This document shows positions 40,988 through 49,322 of a stretch of DNA of 64,000 nucleotides, in pieces. How positions within the stretch are numbered: the first letter of the stretch is position 1; each line of letters starts with the position of its first letter. The translations under genes and the position numbers were made by a program. Source of the stretch: Actinomycetota bacterium (lineage in GTDB: Bacteria > Actinomycetota > CADDZG01 > JAHWKV01 > JAOPZY01); assembly GCA_035765775.1 (NCBI GenBank), contig DASTWV010000055.1:62001-126000 (forward strand), given 5' to 3'. A model generated the notes under the pieces. The model was given only the letters and a program-made list of their open reading frames with translations. It did not search any database and had not been told where the DNA came from.

Positions 40988-41989
40988 TTACTTGAAGGCC
41001 AGGAACAGCCCGAAGTCGGACGCCGCGTCGGTCCAGACGTGGCGGAGCTCGAGACCGGCGGCAGCCATCTCGGCCCGGACGGTTGCCGGGCGGAACTTGG
41101 TCGAGATCTCGGTGCGCATGTCCTCGCCGGCTCCGAAGACCAGGTCGAGGCCGAGCCCCGACACCCGGACCTCCTGGCGGCGCAGGGACCGCAGGCGCAT
41201 CTCGATGCGCTCGTGGGTGGTCTCGAAGAAGGCGACGTGTTCGAAGCCGCCCGGGTCGAAGTCGGCCCCCAGCTGGCGGTTGAGGGCCGAGAGCACGTTG
41301 AGGTTGAAGGCGGCGGTGACGCCCCGGGCGTCGTTGTAGGCCGCCTCCAGGCGGGCGATGTCCTTGACCAGGTCGCAGCCGAGGAGCAGCGAGTCGCCCG
41401 GGCGCAGGCCGCCGGCGATTTCCGCCAGCATGACCGCCCGACCGGCGGGGTCCAGGTTGCCGATGGTGGACCCGAGGAAGGCGACCATGCGCCGCCCGGG
41501 CCCCGACCGGACCTGGGGCAGCACCGGGAGATGGCGGGCGAAGTCGCCCACCACGGCCTGCACCATCGTGCCGGGATACTCATCGGCCACCGCATCGGCG
41601 GCCGCCCGCAGGGTGGTCTCGGCGCAGTCGAAGGGCACGAAGCTGCGCAGGCAGCCGGCCTCGGCGAGGGCGTCGAGCAGCAGGCGGGTCTTCTCCGACG
41701 TGCCCGAGCCCAGCTCCACCAATGTGGCGGCGGTGGTGGCAGCGGCGATGTCGGCGGCGTGGGCCTCCAGGATCTCCCGCTCCCGGCGGGTCGGGTAGTA
41801 CTCGTCCAGGCGGGTGATCTCGTCGAAGAGTTGGCACCCCACCTCGTCGTAGAACCACAGCGGTGAGAGGACCTTGGGCGTGGCGGTGAGGCCCCGGCGG
41901 GCGTCGGCCCGCAGGGCGTCGTTCATCTCGTCGGGGCCGAGGTGGACCTCGACGACGACGGGGAGGGCCTCACCGACCGCCGTGTTCAT
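40988..41989 (-). CDS. egtD: L-histidine N-alpha-methyltransferase
   Basis: Trimethylates histidine to hercynine with SAM, the first step of ergothioneine synthesis. The 333-residue protein has LSPLWFYDEVGCQLFDEI, YYPTRREREIL, VELGSGTSEKTRLLL, FLGSTIGNLDP, and the C-terminal SDFGLFLAFK. Its ATG overlaps the egtC stop (ATGA). Confidence 0.96.
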   Translation of the reverse strand: MNTAVGEALPVVVEVHLGPDEMNDALRADARRGLTATPKVLSPLWFYDEVGCQLFDEITRLDEYYPTRREREILEAHAADIAAATTAATLVELGSGTSEKTRLLLDALAEAGCLRSFVPFDCAETTLRAAADAVADEYPGTMVQAVVGDFARHLPVLPQVRSGPGRRMVAFLGSTIGNLDPAGRAVMLAEIAGGLRPGDSLLLGCDLVKDIARLEAAYNDARGVTAAFNLNVLSALNRQLGADFDPGGFEHVAFFETTHERIEMRLRSLRRQEVRVSGLGLDLVFGAGEDMRTEISTKFRPATVRAEMAAAGLELRHVWTDAASDFGLFLAFK

Positions 41990-42759
41990 GCGGCCACCAT
42001 CGGGCGGGTGCGGCTGGGCTCGCCCCGGGTGGCGGCCACCACGCTGCCGTCCGCCACCCGCACCCAGGCGGGGTCGTCGTCGTAGGGCTCGGAGGCGATG
42101 ACGGTGCTGTGCTGGGCGCCGTGCGGGGCACCGGTTTCCAGGACGAACAGCGAATCCCCGCAGGCGGTCGCCCCCAGGTGCTCGCCGTCGGTCAGCACCA
42201 TGTTGAGGCGGCTGCCCGGGCTGGCGGTCTGGATACGGCGCACGACGGCCTCGAGGGCGGCGGCCGGGGGGGCGCCGGCGTCGATCTGGTCGAGGGCGAG
42301 GGCGAACAGGACCTCGGAATCGGCGGTACCCGTGATGGTGGCTGCCCGTTCAACCGAGAGCGCGGCCAGCAGGGCGACCTTGCCGCCCGCAGCAAAGCCC
42401 CGCACCTCGCCGTTGTGGGCGAACAGCCACCGGCCGGCCAGGTAGGGGGCGGTGGAGGTCTCCTCGCTGGGCGACGGGGGGGTGGCGTCACGCACCGAGG
42501 CGAGGACCGCGGGTGCCAGGACGGTGCCCGCCAGGGAGGCGAAGGAGCGGTCGGACCAGATCGGCATCGCCCGCCGGTACTGCACCGGCTCGGGGCGTAC
42601 CGCCGGCACGTACCACCCGACGCCGAAGCCGTCGGCATTCACCGTGCCCCGGGTCTGGAAGCGGGGCGCCCAGCTCTGGCGCAGCAGGGAATGGGGCGGC
42701 GTGAGCAGGAGGTGCTCCAGGCTGCGGTCGGGGCCGAGGTAGGCGAGCAGACGGCACAT
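41986..42759 (-). CDS. egtC: Gamma-glutamyl hercynylcysteine S-oxide hydrolase
   Basis: Removes the glutamyl group from the EgtB product. The 257-residue protein is an N-terminal nucleophile amidotransferase with Cys2 (MCRLLAYLG), GFGVGWYV and LFAHNGEVRGF as glutaminase-type loops. It lies between egtB and egtD in the usual order. Confidence 0.94.
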   Translation of the reverse strand: MCRLLAYLGPDRSLEHLLLTPPHSLLRQSWAPRFQTRGTVNADGFGVGWYVPAVRPEPVQYRRAMPIWSDRSFASLAGTVLAPAVLASVRDATPPSPSEETSTAPYLAGRWLFAHNGEVRGFAAGGKVALLAALSVERAATITGTADSEVLFALALDQIDAGAPPAAALEAVVRRIQTASPGSRLNMVLTDGEHLGATACGDSLFVLETGAPHGAQHSTVIASEPYDDDPAWVRVADGSVVAATRGEPSRTRPMVAA

Positions 42760-42786
42760 CGTGAAGTCCGTTCCGGTCGGGGCGGC

Positions 42787-44145
42787 TCAGGCGTCCCGCG
42801 CGCAGCGGAAGCCGGCGAAGATCTGGCGGCGGATGGGGAAGTCCCAGTTGCGGAACGTCGAGCGGATGGCTGCGGGATGCGTCGCCCACGACCCGCCCCG
42901 CAGTACCTTGTAGCCCTTGGAGAAGAAGACATCGGAGTACTCCGGGTAGGGGAACCAGCCGAAGCCCGGGTAGGCCTCGAAGTCGGAGGCGGTCCACTCC
43001 CAGACATCGCCCACCATCTGGTGGCAGCCCCAGGGGCTGACGCCGTTGGGGTAGGCGCCCACCGGGGCCGGCCCGTAGTGGCGCTGGCCGAGGTTGGCGT
43101 AGGCGTCGGTGGGCTCGTCGTCGCCCCAGGGGTACCGCCGCTTGCGGTGGTCGTTTCCGGCCGATGCCGCCTTCTCCCACTCCGCTTCGGTGGGGAGGCG
43201 CTTGCCGGCCCAGCGGGCGAAGGCGTCGGCCTCATACCAGCACACGTGGCAGACGGGCTCGTCGCCGGGCAGCGGCTCCGGCCAGCCGAGGCGCACCCGG
43301 GACCATTCGTGGGCGCCCTCCCGGCGCCAGAACTGGGGGGCGGTGAGGCCGGCCTTCTGGCGGTGCTCCCAGCCCGGCGCGCTCCACCAGCGGGGGTCGT
43401 CGTAGCCGCCCTGCTCGACGAAGAGCTGGTACTGGGCGTTGGTCACCGGCGTGGTGTCGATGCGGAAGGGGGGAAGGTCGATCGTATGCGCCGGGCGCTC
43501 GTTGTCGTAGGCCCAGGGCTCGGTGTCGGTGCCCATCAAGAACGGGCCGCCGGCGACGAGGACCTCCTCGGGGCCGGTGGGGCCACCCGGGGGCGGGGGC
43601 GTGGAGTCCGGGCGGTAGCCGGGGTCGGCCATGAGCTGGAGGGTGGCCAGCATGGTCTCGTCGTGCTGGTGCTCGTGCTGGATGACCATGCCGTAGACGT
43701 AGGCGTCGGTCAGCAGGCGCTGCTCGCCGTCGAAGTCGACGCTGTCCAGGACGTCCAGGACCTTGCCCCGGACGGTGCCGATGTAGCTGCGGGCCTCCTT
43801 CGGGCCCAGCAGCGGCAGCGTGGGGCGGTCGGCCCGGGGGTGCTTGAAGGCGTCGTAGATGTCGTCTAGGTCCCTCGGTCCGGCCCGCAGCCCGGCGACC
43901 GCCTCCAGCAGCCAGAGCTCCTCGAAGTTGCCGACGTGGGCCAGGTCCCAGACCAGGGGCGACATGATCGGCGAGTGCTGGCGGAGAAGGTGCTCGTCGG
44001 GGAGGGGCTCGAGGAGGTCGAGCGAGCGCCGGCGGACGGCCTCGAGGTCGCTGGCCACCTCGTCCTTGGTCTTGGGATTGGTCTTGGGATTGGTCTTGGG
44101 GTGGAGGATTGGCTTCCCCGTTTGCTTTCCAGTCAGGCCGTCCAT
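42787..44145 (-). CDS. egtB: Hercynine oxygenase
   Basis: Non-heme iron enzyme that joins hercynine and gamma-glutamylcysteine with oxygen. The 452-residue protein has an N-terminal DinB-like part with the iron ligands in HVGN and IQHEHQHDETML, and a C-terminal FGE-sulfatase-like domain (GPFLMGTD, YPWGDDEPTDAYANLG, WEWTASDFEAYPGF, FRCARD). The ATG at 44145 overlaps egtA by 13 bases. Near the N-terminus there is a short tandem repeat (KTNPKTNPKTK) coded by repeated 12-base units at about 44070-44100. Confidence 0.95.
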   Translation of the reverse strand: MDGLTGKQTGKPILHPKTNPKTNPKTKDEVASDLEAVRRRSLDLLEPLPDEHLLRQHSPIMSPLVWDLAHVGNFEELWLLEAVAGLRAGPRDLDDIYDAFKHPRADRPTLPLLGPKEARSYIGTVRGKVLDVLDSVDFDGEQRLLTDAYVYGMVIQHEHQHDETMLATLQLMADPGYRPDSTPPPPGGPTGPEEVLVAGGPFLMGTDTEPWAYDNERPAHTIDLPPFRIDTTPVTNAQYQLFVEQGGYDDPRWWSAPGWEHRQKAGLTAPQFWRREGAHEWSRVRLGWPEPLPGDEPVCHVCWYEADAFARWAGKRLPTEAEWEKAASAGNDHRKRRYPWGDDEPTDAYANLGQRHYGPAPVGAYPNGVSPWGCHQMVGDVWEWTASDFEAYPGFGWFPYPEYSDVFFSKGYKVLRGGSWATHPAAIRSTFRNWDFPIRRQIFAGFRCARDA

Positions 44146-45533
44146 ACGCGCTCCCGGGATTCGTGGGCGGGGCGGGGGTCGGTTTGGCTCTGGTTCTGGG
44201 GGCCCTGCGGTGGGCCTGCGTGCGCAGGTGGGTGCGCTAGTGGGTGCGGGTCGACGCCGGCGTAGCAGCTGCCGGTGTCCGCCCAGGCATCGAGGAGGTC
44301 GTCGGCCGGGCAGCGGCCGTGCGCGACATAGCGGTCGGTGTACGCCGCGACCGTGGCCTGGGCTGCGGCATCGGCCCCGATGCGCGGGAGGGCCTGCAGG
44401 GCGGCGTTGAAGCACTCCTGGGCGGTCTGGTTGAGGATCGGGTGGTCCAGGCCGTGGCGGGCGGACTCGACCCACAGGTTGGCGGCCGGAGCGGTCACCC
44501 GCTGGGCGGTGTCGGAGGCCTCGGGGTCGCAGACCAGGGCGGCGGCGACCAACAGGGGCACCCGCCACCAGGGCTCGGGGAGGGCGTCGATGAAACGGAG
44601 CTCCAGCCAGCCCCGGGGACGGACCGGCGGGAAGAGCGTGGTGAGGTGGTAGCCCAGGTCATCCTCGTCGGGGAACCCCAGCGCATGGCCCCGGGCCATC
44701 CAGGCCCCGAACGTCAGGTGGTCCAGACCGGGCAGGAAGGCACCGCTCGGCTCCCGGACCAGCATCACCTGGGCGTTCAGGGCGTAGCGGGCCCAGGCGT
44801 TGGGGGCGTTCTCGGTGCGCTCGTCGTTGAGCGGCACCGGGGAGGTGCGGGACAGGTCGAGGCCCCGCCACACCGCCGCCCGGCTTGATCGCCACCCGCT
44901 GGGGGCACCGTGGCGGAAGGGGGAGTTGGCGAAGGCGGCGCCCAGCACCGGACCGAGGAGGTTGGCGGTGCGCCAGCGGTGCTTGTGCTCCTTGGGCGGG
45001 CCGAGGTCGAGGTTGACCTGCACCGAGGCGCTGGCGCACATCATCGAGCGCCCGTCGGGGCCGCCCCGGTCGAAGAACTGCTCCATGGCGACGTAGCGGG
45101 GAGCCTCCAGGATCCGGCGCTCGGGGCGGACCGGGTCCAGGCCGAGGCTGAGCATGTCGATGCCGGCCCCGGTCAGCCGCTGGCGGGCGGCGGCGGTGTC
45201 CTGAGCCATGGCGAGGCAGACCTGATCGGGGGTCCCGGGCGGTGAGCTGAGCTCGATCTGGCCCCCGGGCTCGAGGGTGACCTTGGATCCGGCGGGCAGC
45301 TCGCCAGCGATCTCGCCAAGGGCCTGGGCGGTGTCGACCGGGATGTGCTCGTCGGGCATGCCGAGCGGGGTGGTGAGCCACTCGATCTCGAGGCCGCAGA
45401 GCACAGGGCTCCCGGAGGTGGCCCCGTTGGCCGCATTTGCCGCAGTGCGGGCCGAGCTGGCGGCGGGGAAGGACTGCTGCTCGATGAACCGGACGGCGTC
45501 GTCGGTCCGAAGGCTGGGTTGGGGTGAGGGCAT
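44133..45533 (-). CDS. egtA: Glutamate-cysteine ligase
   Basis: Makes gamma-glutamylcysteine for ergothioneine. The 466-residue protein has GLEIEWLTTPL, the EPGGQIELSSPP motif, MMCASASVQVNLD, and a C-terminal half with RGWLELRFIDALPEP, typical of GCS2-like EgtA. It is the first gene of the egtA-B-C-D operon. The C-terminus after about 430 is Pro/Gln-rich and not conserved. A downstream egtE (C-S lyase) is not seen. Confidence 0.94.
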   Translation of the reverse strand: MPSPQPSLRTDDAVRFIEQQSFPAASSARTAANAANGATSGSPVLCGLEIEWLTTPLGMPDEHIPVDTAQALGEIAGELPAGSKVTLEPGGQIELSSPPGTPDQVCLAMAQDTAAARQRLTGAGIDMLSLGLDPVRPERRILEAPRYVAMEQFFDRGGPDGRSMMCASASVQVNLDLGPPKEHKHRWRTANLLGPVLGAAFANSPFRHGAPSGWRSSRAAVWRGLDLSRTSPVPLNDERTENAPNAWARYALNAQVMLVREPSGAFLPGLDHLTFGAWMARGHALGFPDEDDLGYHLTTLFPPVRPRGWLELRFIDALPEPWWRVPLLVAAALVCDPEASDTAQRVTAPAANLWVESARHGLDHPILNQTAQECFNAALQALPRIGADAAAQATVAAYTDRYVAHGRCPADDLLDAWADTGSCYAGVDPHPLAHPPAHAGPPQGPQNQSQTDPRPAHESRERVWTA

Positions 45534-45878
45534 GGATATTCGCCTGGTCGAGGGCCGAAACGACCCGGGGGCTCTGCTGCAGCTCCCCGGGCAACGCTCA
45601 CTTGTGAGCAGCCTACGGCGTCCTTTGCACCGCTCGGATGAGTCGATTCACCTTACCCGAGGTCAACTGCTACTGATGCGACGAGTATTCCCAAGCCGGA
45701 TCTGGGCAACCTGGTTTTCCCCTGGGTAGCGGTGCCCAACCGTCATCGGGACCCGGGCCCGGGAAGGGGCTACCCACTCGCAACAGCGACGGGCTTTTTC
45801 GTGCCTAGATGATCGCCACAGGAGCGGTGACATGTGCATGAACGCCGGAAGACCTTGCCGAACGGCCTGCACCGGCTC
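45534..45878. other. 345-bp gap upstream of egtA with a strong hairpin
   Basis: No convincing gene. It contains a long inverted repeat (GGGTAGC 45724-45730 and GCTACCC 45769-45775) around a GC-rich inner part with CCCGGGCCCGGG. The region is upstream of egtA and downstream of the saccharopine-dehydrogenase-like gene, both on the minus strand. I could not match it to a known riboswitch. A short frame at 45663-45872 has no family features. Confidence 0.5.
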
Positions 45879-47009
45879 TCAATGCTCCAGCCGGGCCACC
45901 CGCACACCCCGCTCACCCAGCTCCCGCAGGAACGCCAGCGGCTCGAACGCCGCCTCGGGCGCCAGCACCCCGGCCCCCGGCACTTGACCGGCCCCCAGCT
46001 GCAGGGCGGCCACCACCAGCGGCCCGGCCTCGAGGTTGGCCAGGTGGTCCACGACGCCGAAGGTTGTCACCCGGGTCGCACCGCCGCTCCGCCCGGTGGC
46101 ATCGACCCGCAGGGATGACCAGCCCGTGGGGCGGGCACTGAACGGCCCCAGGCCCGAAGCGATCCCCCTGGTCAAGGTGCCGAGCTTCAGCCTGGTCACC
46201 CCCCCCGACGCCCCGGGCAGTGGCCGCACCGGGTCGGGTTCCCCGGACGACGCCCGGGCCACCACATGGGCCAGCGCCGTTGTCGAGGCTCCCGCCATGC
46301 CTCCTTTGACGACCAGGGAATCGAGGCCCGGGTAGCGCTGCGGCAGCGTGTGGACCTCGGCCCCGCGTACCAGGTGGACCCGTTGCCAGCCAACGGGTTC
46401 GGGGAAGAACACCCGCTCGGCCCAGGCTCCCGGGTCGTGGTGGGTGAGGGTGCCGTCCTGCATAATCTCGGCCACCCCGGACCACCCGACCAAAACCCGC
46501 TCCAGCCCGTCCGAGCCCTCGTCGTTGCGGGAGGTGCACCAGGCGATCCGCACCGACCGGACATGCTCCAGTCGTTCCAGGGCTGCCCGGGCGAGCAGGT
46601 TGCTGAGGCCCGGCGTCCAGCTCATGCCGGCGACCACCGCGGACCCACCCCCCGGCCGGGTCGTGCGTCGGGCCAGCATCGCCGTCACGATGTCGGGGTC
46701 CTCGCACGCTGTGACGTAGGGCACGCCCGCGCTGAGGGCGGCCTCGGCGCCCGTCATCTCCGCCTCGGGGTTGCCCTCCAGGCAGGCGACGGCGACGTTC
46801 GAACCGGCGATCGCCCCCGCGATGCCCTCGACGGTGAAGACAGCGGGAGCGGCGATCACCCGGCGGGGATCGAGCGGACCGAGCAGGCGGGCGAGGTCAC
46901 GCTCGTCCTGGCCGACGATCACCACCGAGGAAACATCGGGGCGCTCGAGGAAGTCGCGGACCACCCGCAGGCCACGGCTGCTCGCCGCCCCCAGGACCGC
47001 CACCCGCAT
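45879..47009 (-). CDS. Saccharopine dehydrogenase-like NAD(P)-binding protein
   Basis: The 376-residue protein begins with a Rossmann start (MRVAVLGAASSRGLRVVRDFL), followed by VVIVGQDERDLARLL, a family-like AGVPYVTACEDPDIVTAML and GMSWTPGLSNLLARAALERL, as in saccharopine reductase-like proteins of unknown substrate. The residue set of true lysine-pathway enzymes is not evident. It starts 12 bases after the small membrane protein stop and they may be co-transcribed. Confidence 0.8.
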   Translation of the reverse strand: MRVAVLGAASSRGLRVVRDFLERPDVSSVVIVGQDERDLARLLGPLDPRRVIAAPAVFTVEGIAGAIAGSNVAVACLEGNPEAEMTGAEAALSAGVPYVTACEDPDIVTAMLARRTTRPGGGSAVVAGMSWTPGLSNLLARAALERLEHVRSVRIAWCTSRNDEGSDGLERVLVGWSGVAEIMQDGTLTHHDPGAWAERVFFPEPVGWQRVHLVRGAEVHTLPQRYPGLDSLVVKGGMAGASTTALAHVVARASSGEPDPVRPLPGASGGVTRLKLGTLTRGIASGLGPFSARPTGWSSLRVDATGRSGGATRVTTFGVVDHLANLEAGPLVVAALQLGAGQVPGAGVLAPEAAFEPLAFLRELGERGVRVARLEH

Positions 47010-47021
47010 CAGAGCCTCGCT

Positions 47022-47216
47022 CTAGTGGCGATTGGCGTTGGAGCCGTTCCCGGAAATCCCTTCGCGCCACAGGCCCTCGGGGGGATTGGACCGTGACTTA
47101 ACCTGCTTGGCCACCCAGACGCCCAAGGCAGCGATCGCCCCCAGGCGCACCAGCCGCACGATCCAGCGGCGGGCTGGACGGCGACGCTTCTTGGATACCG
47201 CCTGTTCCTCGGTCAT
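47022..47216 (-). CDS. Small basic membrane protein
   Basis: A 64-residue protein with a very basic N-terminus (SKKRRRPARRWIVRLVR), one short hydrophobic segment (LGAIAALGVWVAKQV) and a polar tail. No family is recognised. It lies directly upstream of the saccharopine-dehydrogenase-like gene. Support for the gene is the compact spacing and the plausible membrane-protein composition; it could still be spurious. Confidence 0.5.
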   Translation of the reverse strand: MTEEQAVSKKRRRPARRWIVRLVRLGAIAALGVWVAKQVKSRSNPPEGLWREGISGNGSNANRH

Positions 47217-47330
47217 ACCGGTTCCTCAGCCATGCGGGCAGGCTAGCACGGTGCTCTTCGCCCGAGCCACCCTCGGCGGTGTACGCTACCGGGCTCCGCC
47301 CCGTAGCTACGTATAGCTGCCGACCCCGGG

Positions 47331-47336
47331 TACCCT
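47331..47336 (+). promoter_or_regulatory. -10 element of a probable leaderless start (moaA)
   Basis: TACCCT ends six bases before the moaA ATG. The intervening GAAGGT is too close for a normal ribosome binding site, so the transcript may start at or near the ATG. No -35 match is seen. Confidence 0.35.
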
Positions 47337-47342
47337 GAAGGT

Positions 47343-48383
47343 ATGGAAAACGTGCAGCCGGCGGAATCAGTGGTCGACCTCCTGGGGCGGCCGGTGCGGG
47401 ATCTCCGCATCTCGGTTACCGACCGGTGCAACTTCCGCTGCGTCTACTGCATGCCCAAGGAGGTCTTCGGCCCGGGCTACCAGTTCCTCAAGGGAGCCAA
47501 CCTGCTCAGCTACGAGGAGATCGCCCGCCTGGCCACCATCTTCTACGGCCTCGGGGTGCGGAAAATCCGCCTGACCGGTGGGGAGCCGCTGGTCCGCAAG
47601 GGCGTCGACCGGCTGATCCGCATGCTGACCGAGATCCCCGGCTTGGACGTGGCCCTCACCACCAACGGGTCGCTGCTCTCCCGCCAGGCGCAGGCGCTGG
47701 CCGACGCCGGCCTCACCCGGATCACCGTCAGCCTGGACTCGCTGAACGACGAGACCTTCAGTGCCATGAACGACGTCGGCTGCCCGGTGTCGCAGATCCT
47801 GGAGGGCATCGACGCCGCCGCCGCCGCCGGGCTGAACCCGGTGAAGATCAACATGGTGGTGAAGCGGGGCCTCAACGAGGACTCCGTGCTGCCGATGGCC
47901 GAGTACTTCCGCCACACCGGCCACATCCTGCGCTTCATCGAGTACATGGACGTGGGCACCACCAACGGGTGGCGGATGGACGATGTGGTGCCCTCGGCCG
48001 AGATCATCCGCCTGATCAACGCCGAGTACCCCCTGGAGCCCGTCGACCCCAACTACACGGGCGAGGTGGCCTCCCGCTACCGGTACCGGGACGGGTCGGG
48101 CGAGGTGGGCGTCATCTCCTCGGTCACCCAGCCGTTCTGCTCGACGTGCACCCGGGCCCGCCTGTCCTCCGAGGGTCGCCTGTACACCTGCCTGTTCGCC
48201 ACCGACGGCCACGACCTGCGCAGCCTGCTGCGCTCCGGACGGACCGACGAGGAGCTCGCCGACGTGGTCAAGGGCATCTGGACCCGGCGGGGGGACCGCT
48301 ACTCCGAGATCCGCTCCTCGCTCACCGAGATGCCCGAGCGCAAGCCGCTCCACAAGGTGGAGATGTCCCACATCGGGGGCTGA
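47343..48383 (+). CDS. moaA: GTP 3',8-cyclase
   Basis: Radical SAM enzyme that starts molybdenum cofactor synthesis from GTP. The 346-residue protein has the SAM-cluster motif [31 protein letters not shown], and the C-terminal second cluster in [21 protein letters not shown]. It ends in the Gly-Gly needed for catalysis (MSHIGG). No other moa/moe gene is in the window. Confidence 0.96.
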   Translation: MENVQPAESVVDLLGRPVRDLRISVTDRCNFRCVYCMPKEVFGPGYQFLKGANLLSYEEIARLATIFYGLGVRKIRLTGGEPLVRKGVDRLIRMLTEIPGLDVALTTNGSLLSRQAQALADAGLTRITVSLDSLNDETFSAMNDVGCPVSQILEGIDAAAAAGLNPVKINMVVKRGLNEDSVLPMAEYFRHTGHILRFIEYMDVGTTNGWRMDDVVPSAEIIRLINAEYPLEPVDPNYTGEVASRYRYRDGSGEVGVISSVTQPFCSTCTRARLSSEGRLYTCLFATDGHDLRSLLRSGRTDEELADVVKGIWTRRGDRYSEIRSSLTEMPERKPLHKVEMSHIGG

Positions 48384-48412
48384 CCCCGGAGTGCGGCCCC
48401 TCAACTGAGGTC

Positions 48413-48449
48413 GGGGACATTCGTCCCGGGCAGTGGGACAAATGTCCCC
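48413..48449. terminator. 15-bp inverted repeat between convergent moaA and mgsA
   Basis: GGGGACATTCGTCCC and GGGACAAATGTCCCC with a seven-base loop: 14 of 15 positions pair. It sits in the 91-bp gap between two convergent genes and can serve as a bidirectional terminator. Its form also resembles small repeated palindromes (REP type). Confidence 0.6.
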
Positions 48450-48474
48450 CACAACCGGAAAAGTTTGAGCCGGG

Positions 48475-48984
48475 TTAGCGCCGGCGGGGGCGCAGCGGCA
48501 CCACCGAGTCGCCTCCGGGCGCGGCGGTCTCCTCCCGGCGGCGTAGGTAGCCGGCGTAGTCCGGGAGGTGGCGCTGGTACTCGCTCCCCATGAGGGGCGA
48601 GGAGATGAGGAAGTCGGCCGTCGCCCGGTTGCAGGCGACCGGGATGTTCCACACCACCGCGATGCGCAGCAGGGCCTTCACATCGGGCTCGTGGGGCAGC
48701 GGCTCGAGCGGGTCCCAGAAGAAGACGAGGAAGTCGATGTCACCCTCGGCGATCATCGCCCCCAGCTGCTGGTCGCCCCCGAGGGGGCCACTCTTCAGCT
48801 TCTGCACCGGGATCTCCAGCTCGAGCTCCAGCAGGGCGCCGGTGGTCCCGGTGGCGTACAGGGTGTGGGCGGCGAGCAGGTCGCGGTTGTAGCGGGCCCA
48901 CTCCACCATGTCCGGCTTCTTGTGGTCGTGAGCCACCAGGCCGATGTGCTTCGGCGTGCTCAGCCCGGCAACGTTCGTGGTCAT
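48475..48984 (-). CDS. mgsA: Methylglyoxal synthase
   Basis: Converts dihydroxyacetone phosphate to methylglyoxal, bypassing lower glycolysis when phosphate is low. The 169-residue protein has IGLVAHDHKKPDMVEWA, the phosphate loop KSGPLGGDQQLGAMI, and DFLVFFWDPLEPLPHEPDV, all MgsA hallmarks, with NIPVACNRATADFLI. The ATG at 48984 is chosen because conservation starts there; a longer frame to 49071 adds low-complexity residues. Confidence 0.95.
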   Translation of the reverse strand: MTTNVAGLSTPKHIGLVAHDHKKPDMVEWARYNRDLLAAHTLYATGTTGALLELELEIPVQKLKSGPLGGDQQLGAMIAEGDIDFLVFFWDPLEPLPHEPDVKALLRIAVVWNIPVACNRATADFLISSPLMGSEYQRHLPDYAGYLRRREETAAPGGDSVVPLRPRRR

Positions 48985-49322
48985 CCATGGCTCCTTGGCC
49001 GTCGCGAGTGGGGGGTCGATGGCGGGGCCTGGGGATCCGGCTGGGTGCCCGGGGGCGGGCCCGGTGCCCACGTCATCTGCTCCCCAAGGATAGAGGGCGC
49101 GCGTGAACGAATCGTTACGGGAGGTTGAACATTCGGCGAAGAGCGGGAAAATGCCCCGGCGCGCGCCGGAACGCGTGTTACTCTGGCTGCAGCAGTAGGC
49201 AAGACGCCGCTGCGTGAGGTTCTCTCGCTTGTCGCTCCTTTGCGGATGTCTCGGGCGATCGCAACCTCGCCTTGGACCACCGCCTTCGGCCCAACAACGG
49301 GCCGGGAAGGAGCCACACGCAC
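48985..49322. other. 338-bp divergent region and DEAD-box helicase leader
   Basis: Holds the upstream regions of mgsA (minus) and the helicase (plus). The helicase side has a long presumed leader from about 49180, ending in a hairpin GGCCC-AACAAC-GGGCC (49288-49303) just before the ribosome binding site. No gene is seen. Confidence 0.5.

Noticed and set aside
45663-45872. 69-residue frame upstream of egtA
   Set aside because: No ribosome binding site, no family features, and it crosses the large hairpin.
45600-45878. SAM- or c-di-AMP-type riboswitch upstream of egtA
   Set aside because: Short resemblances (CCAGGTTG, GGTGAATC, CGTAGG) occur, but the full set and order of conserved blocks is absent.
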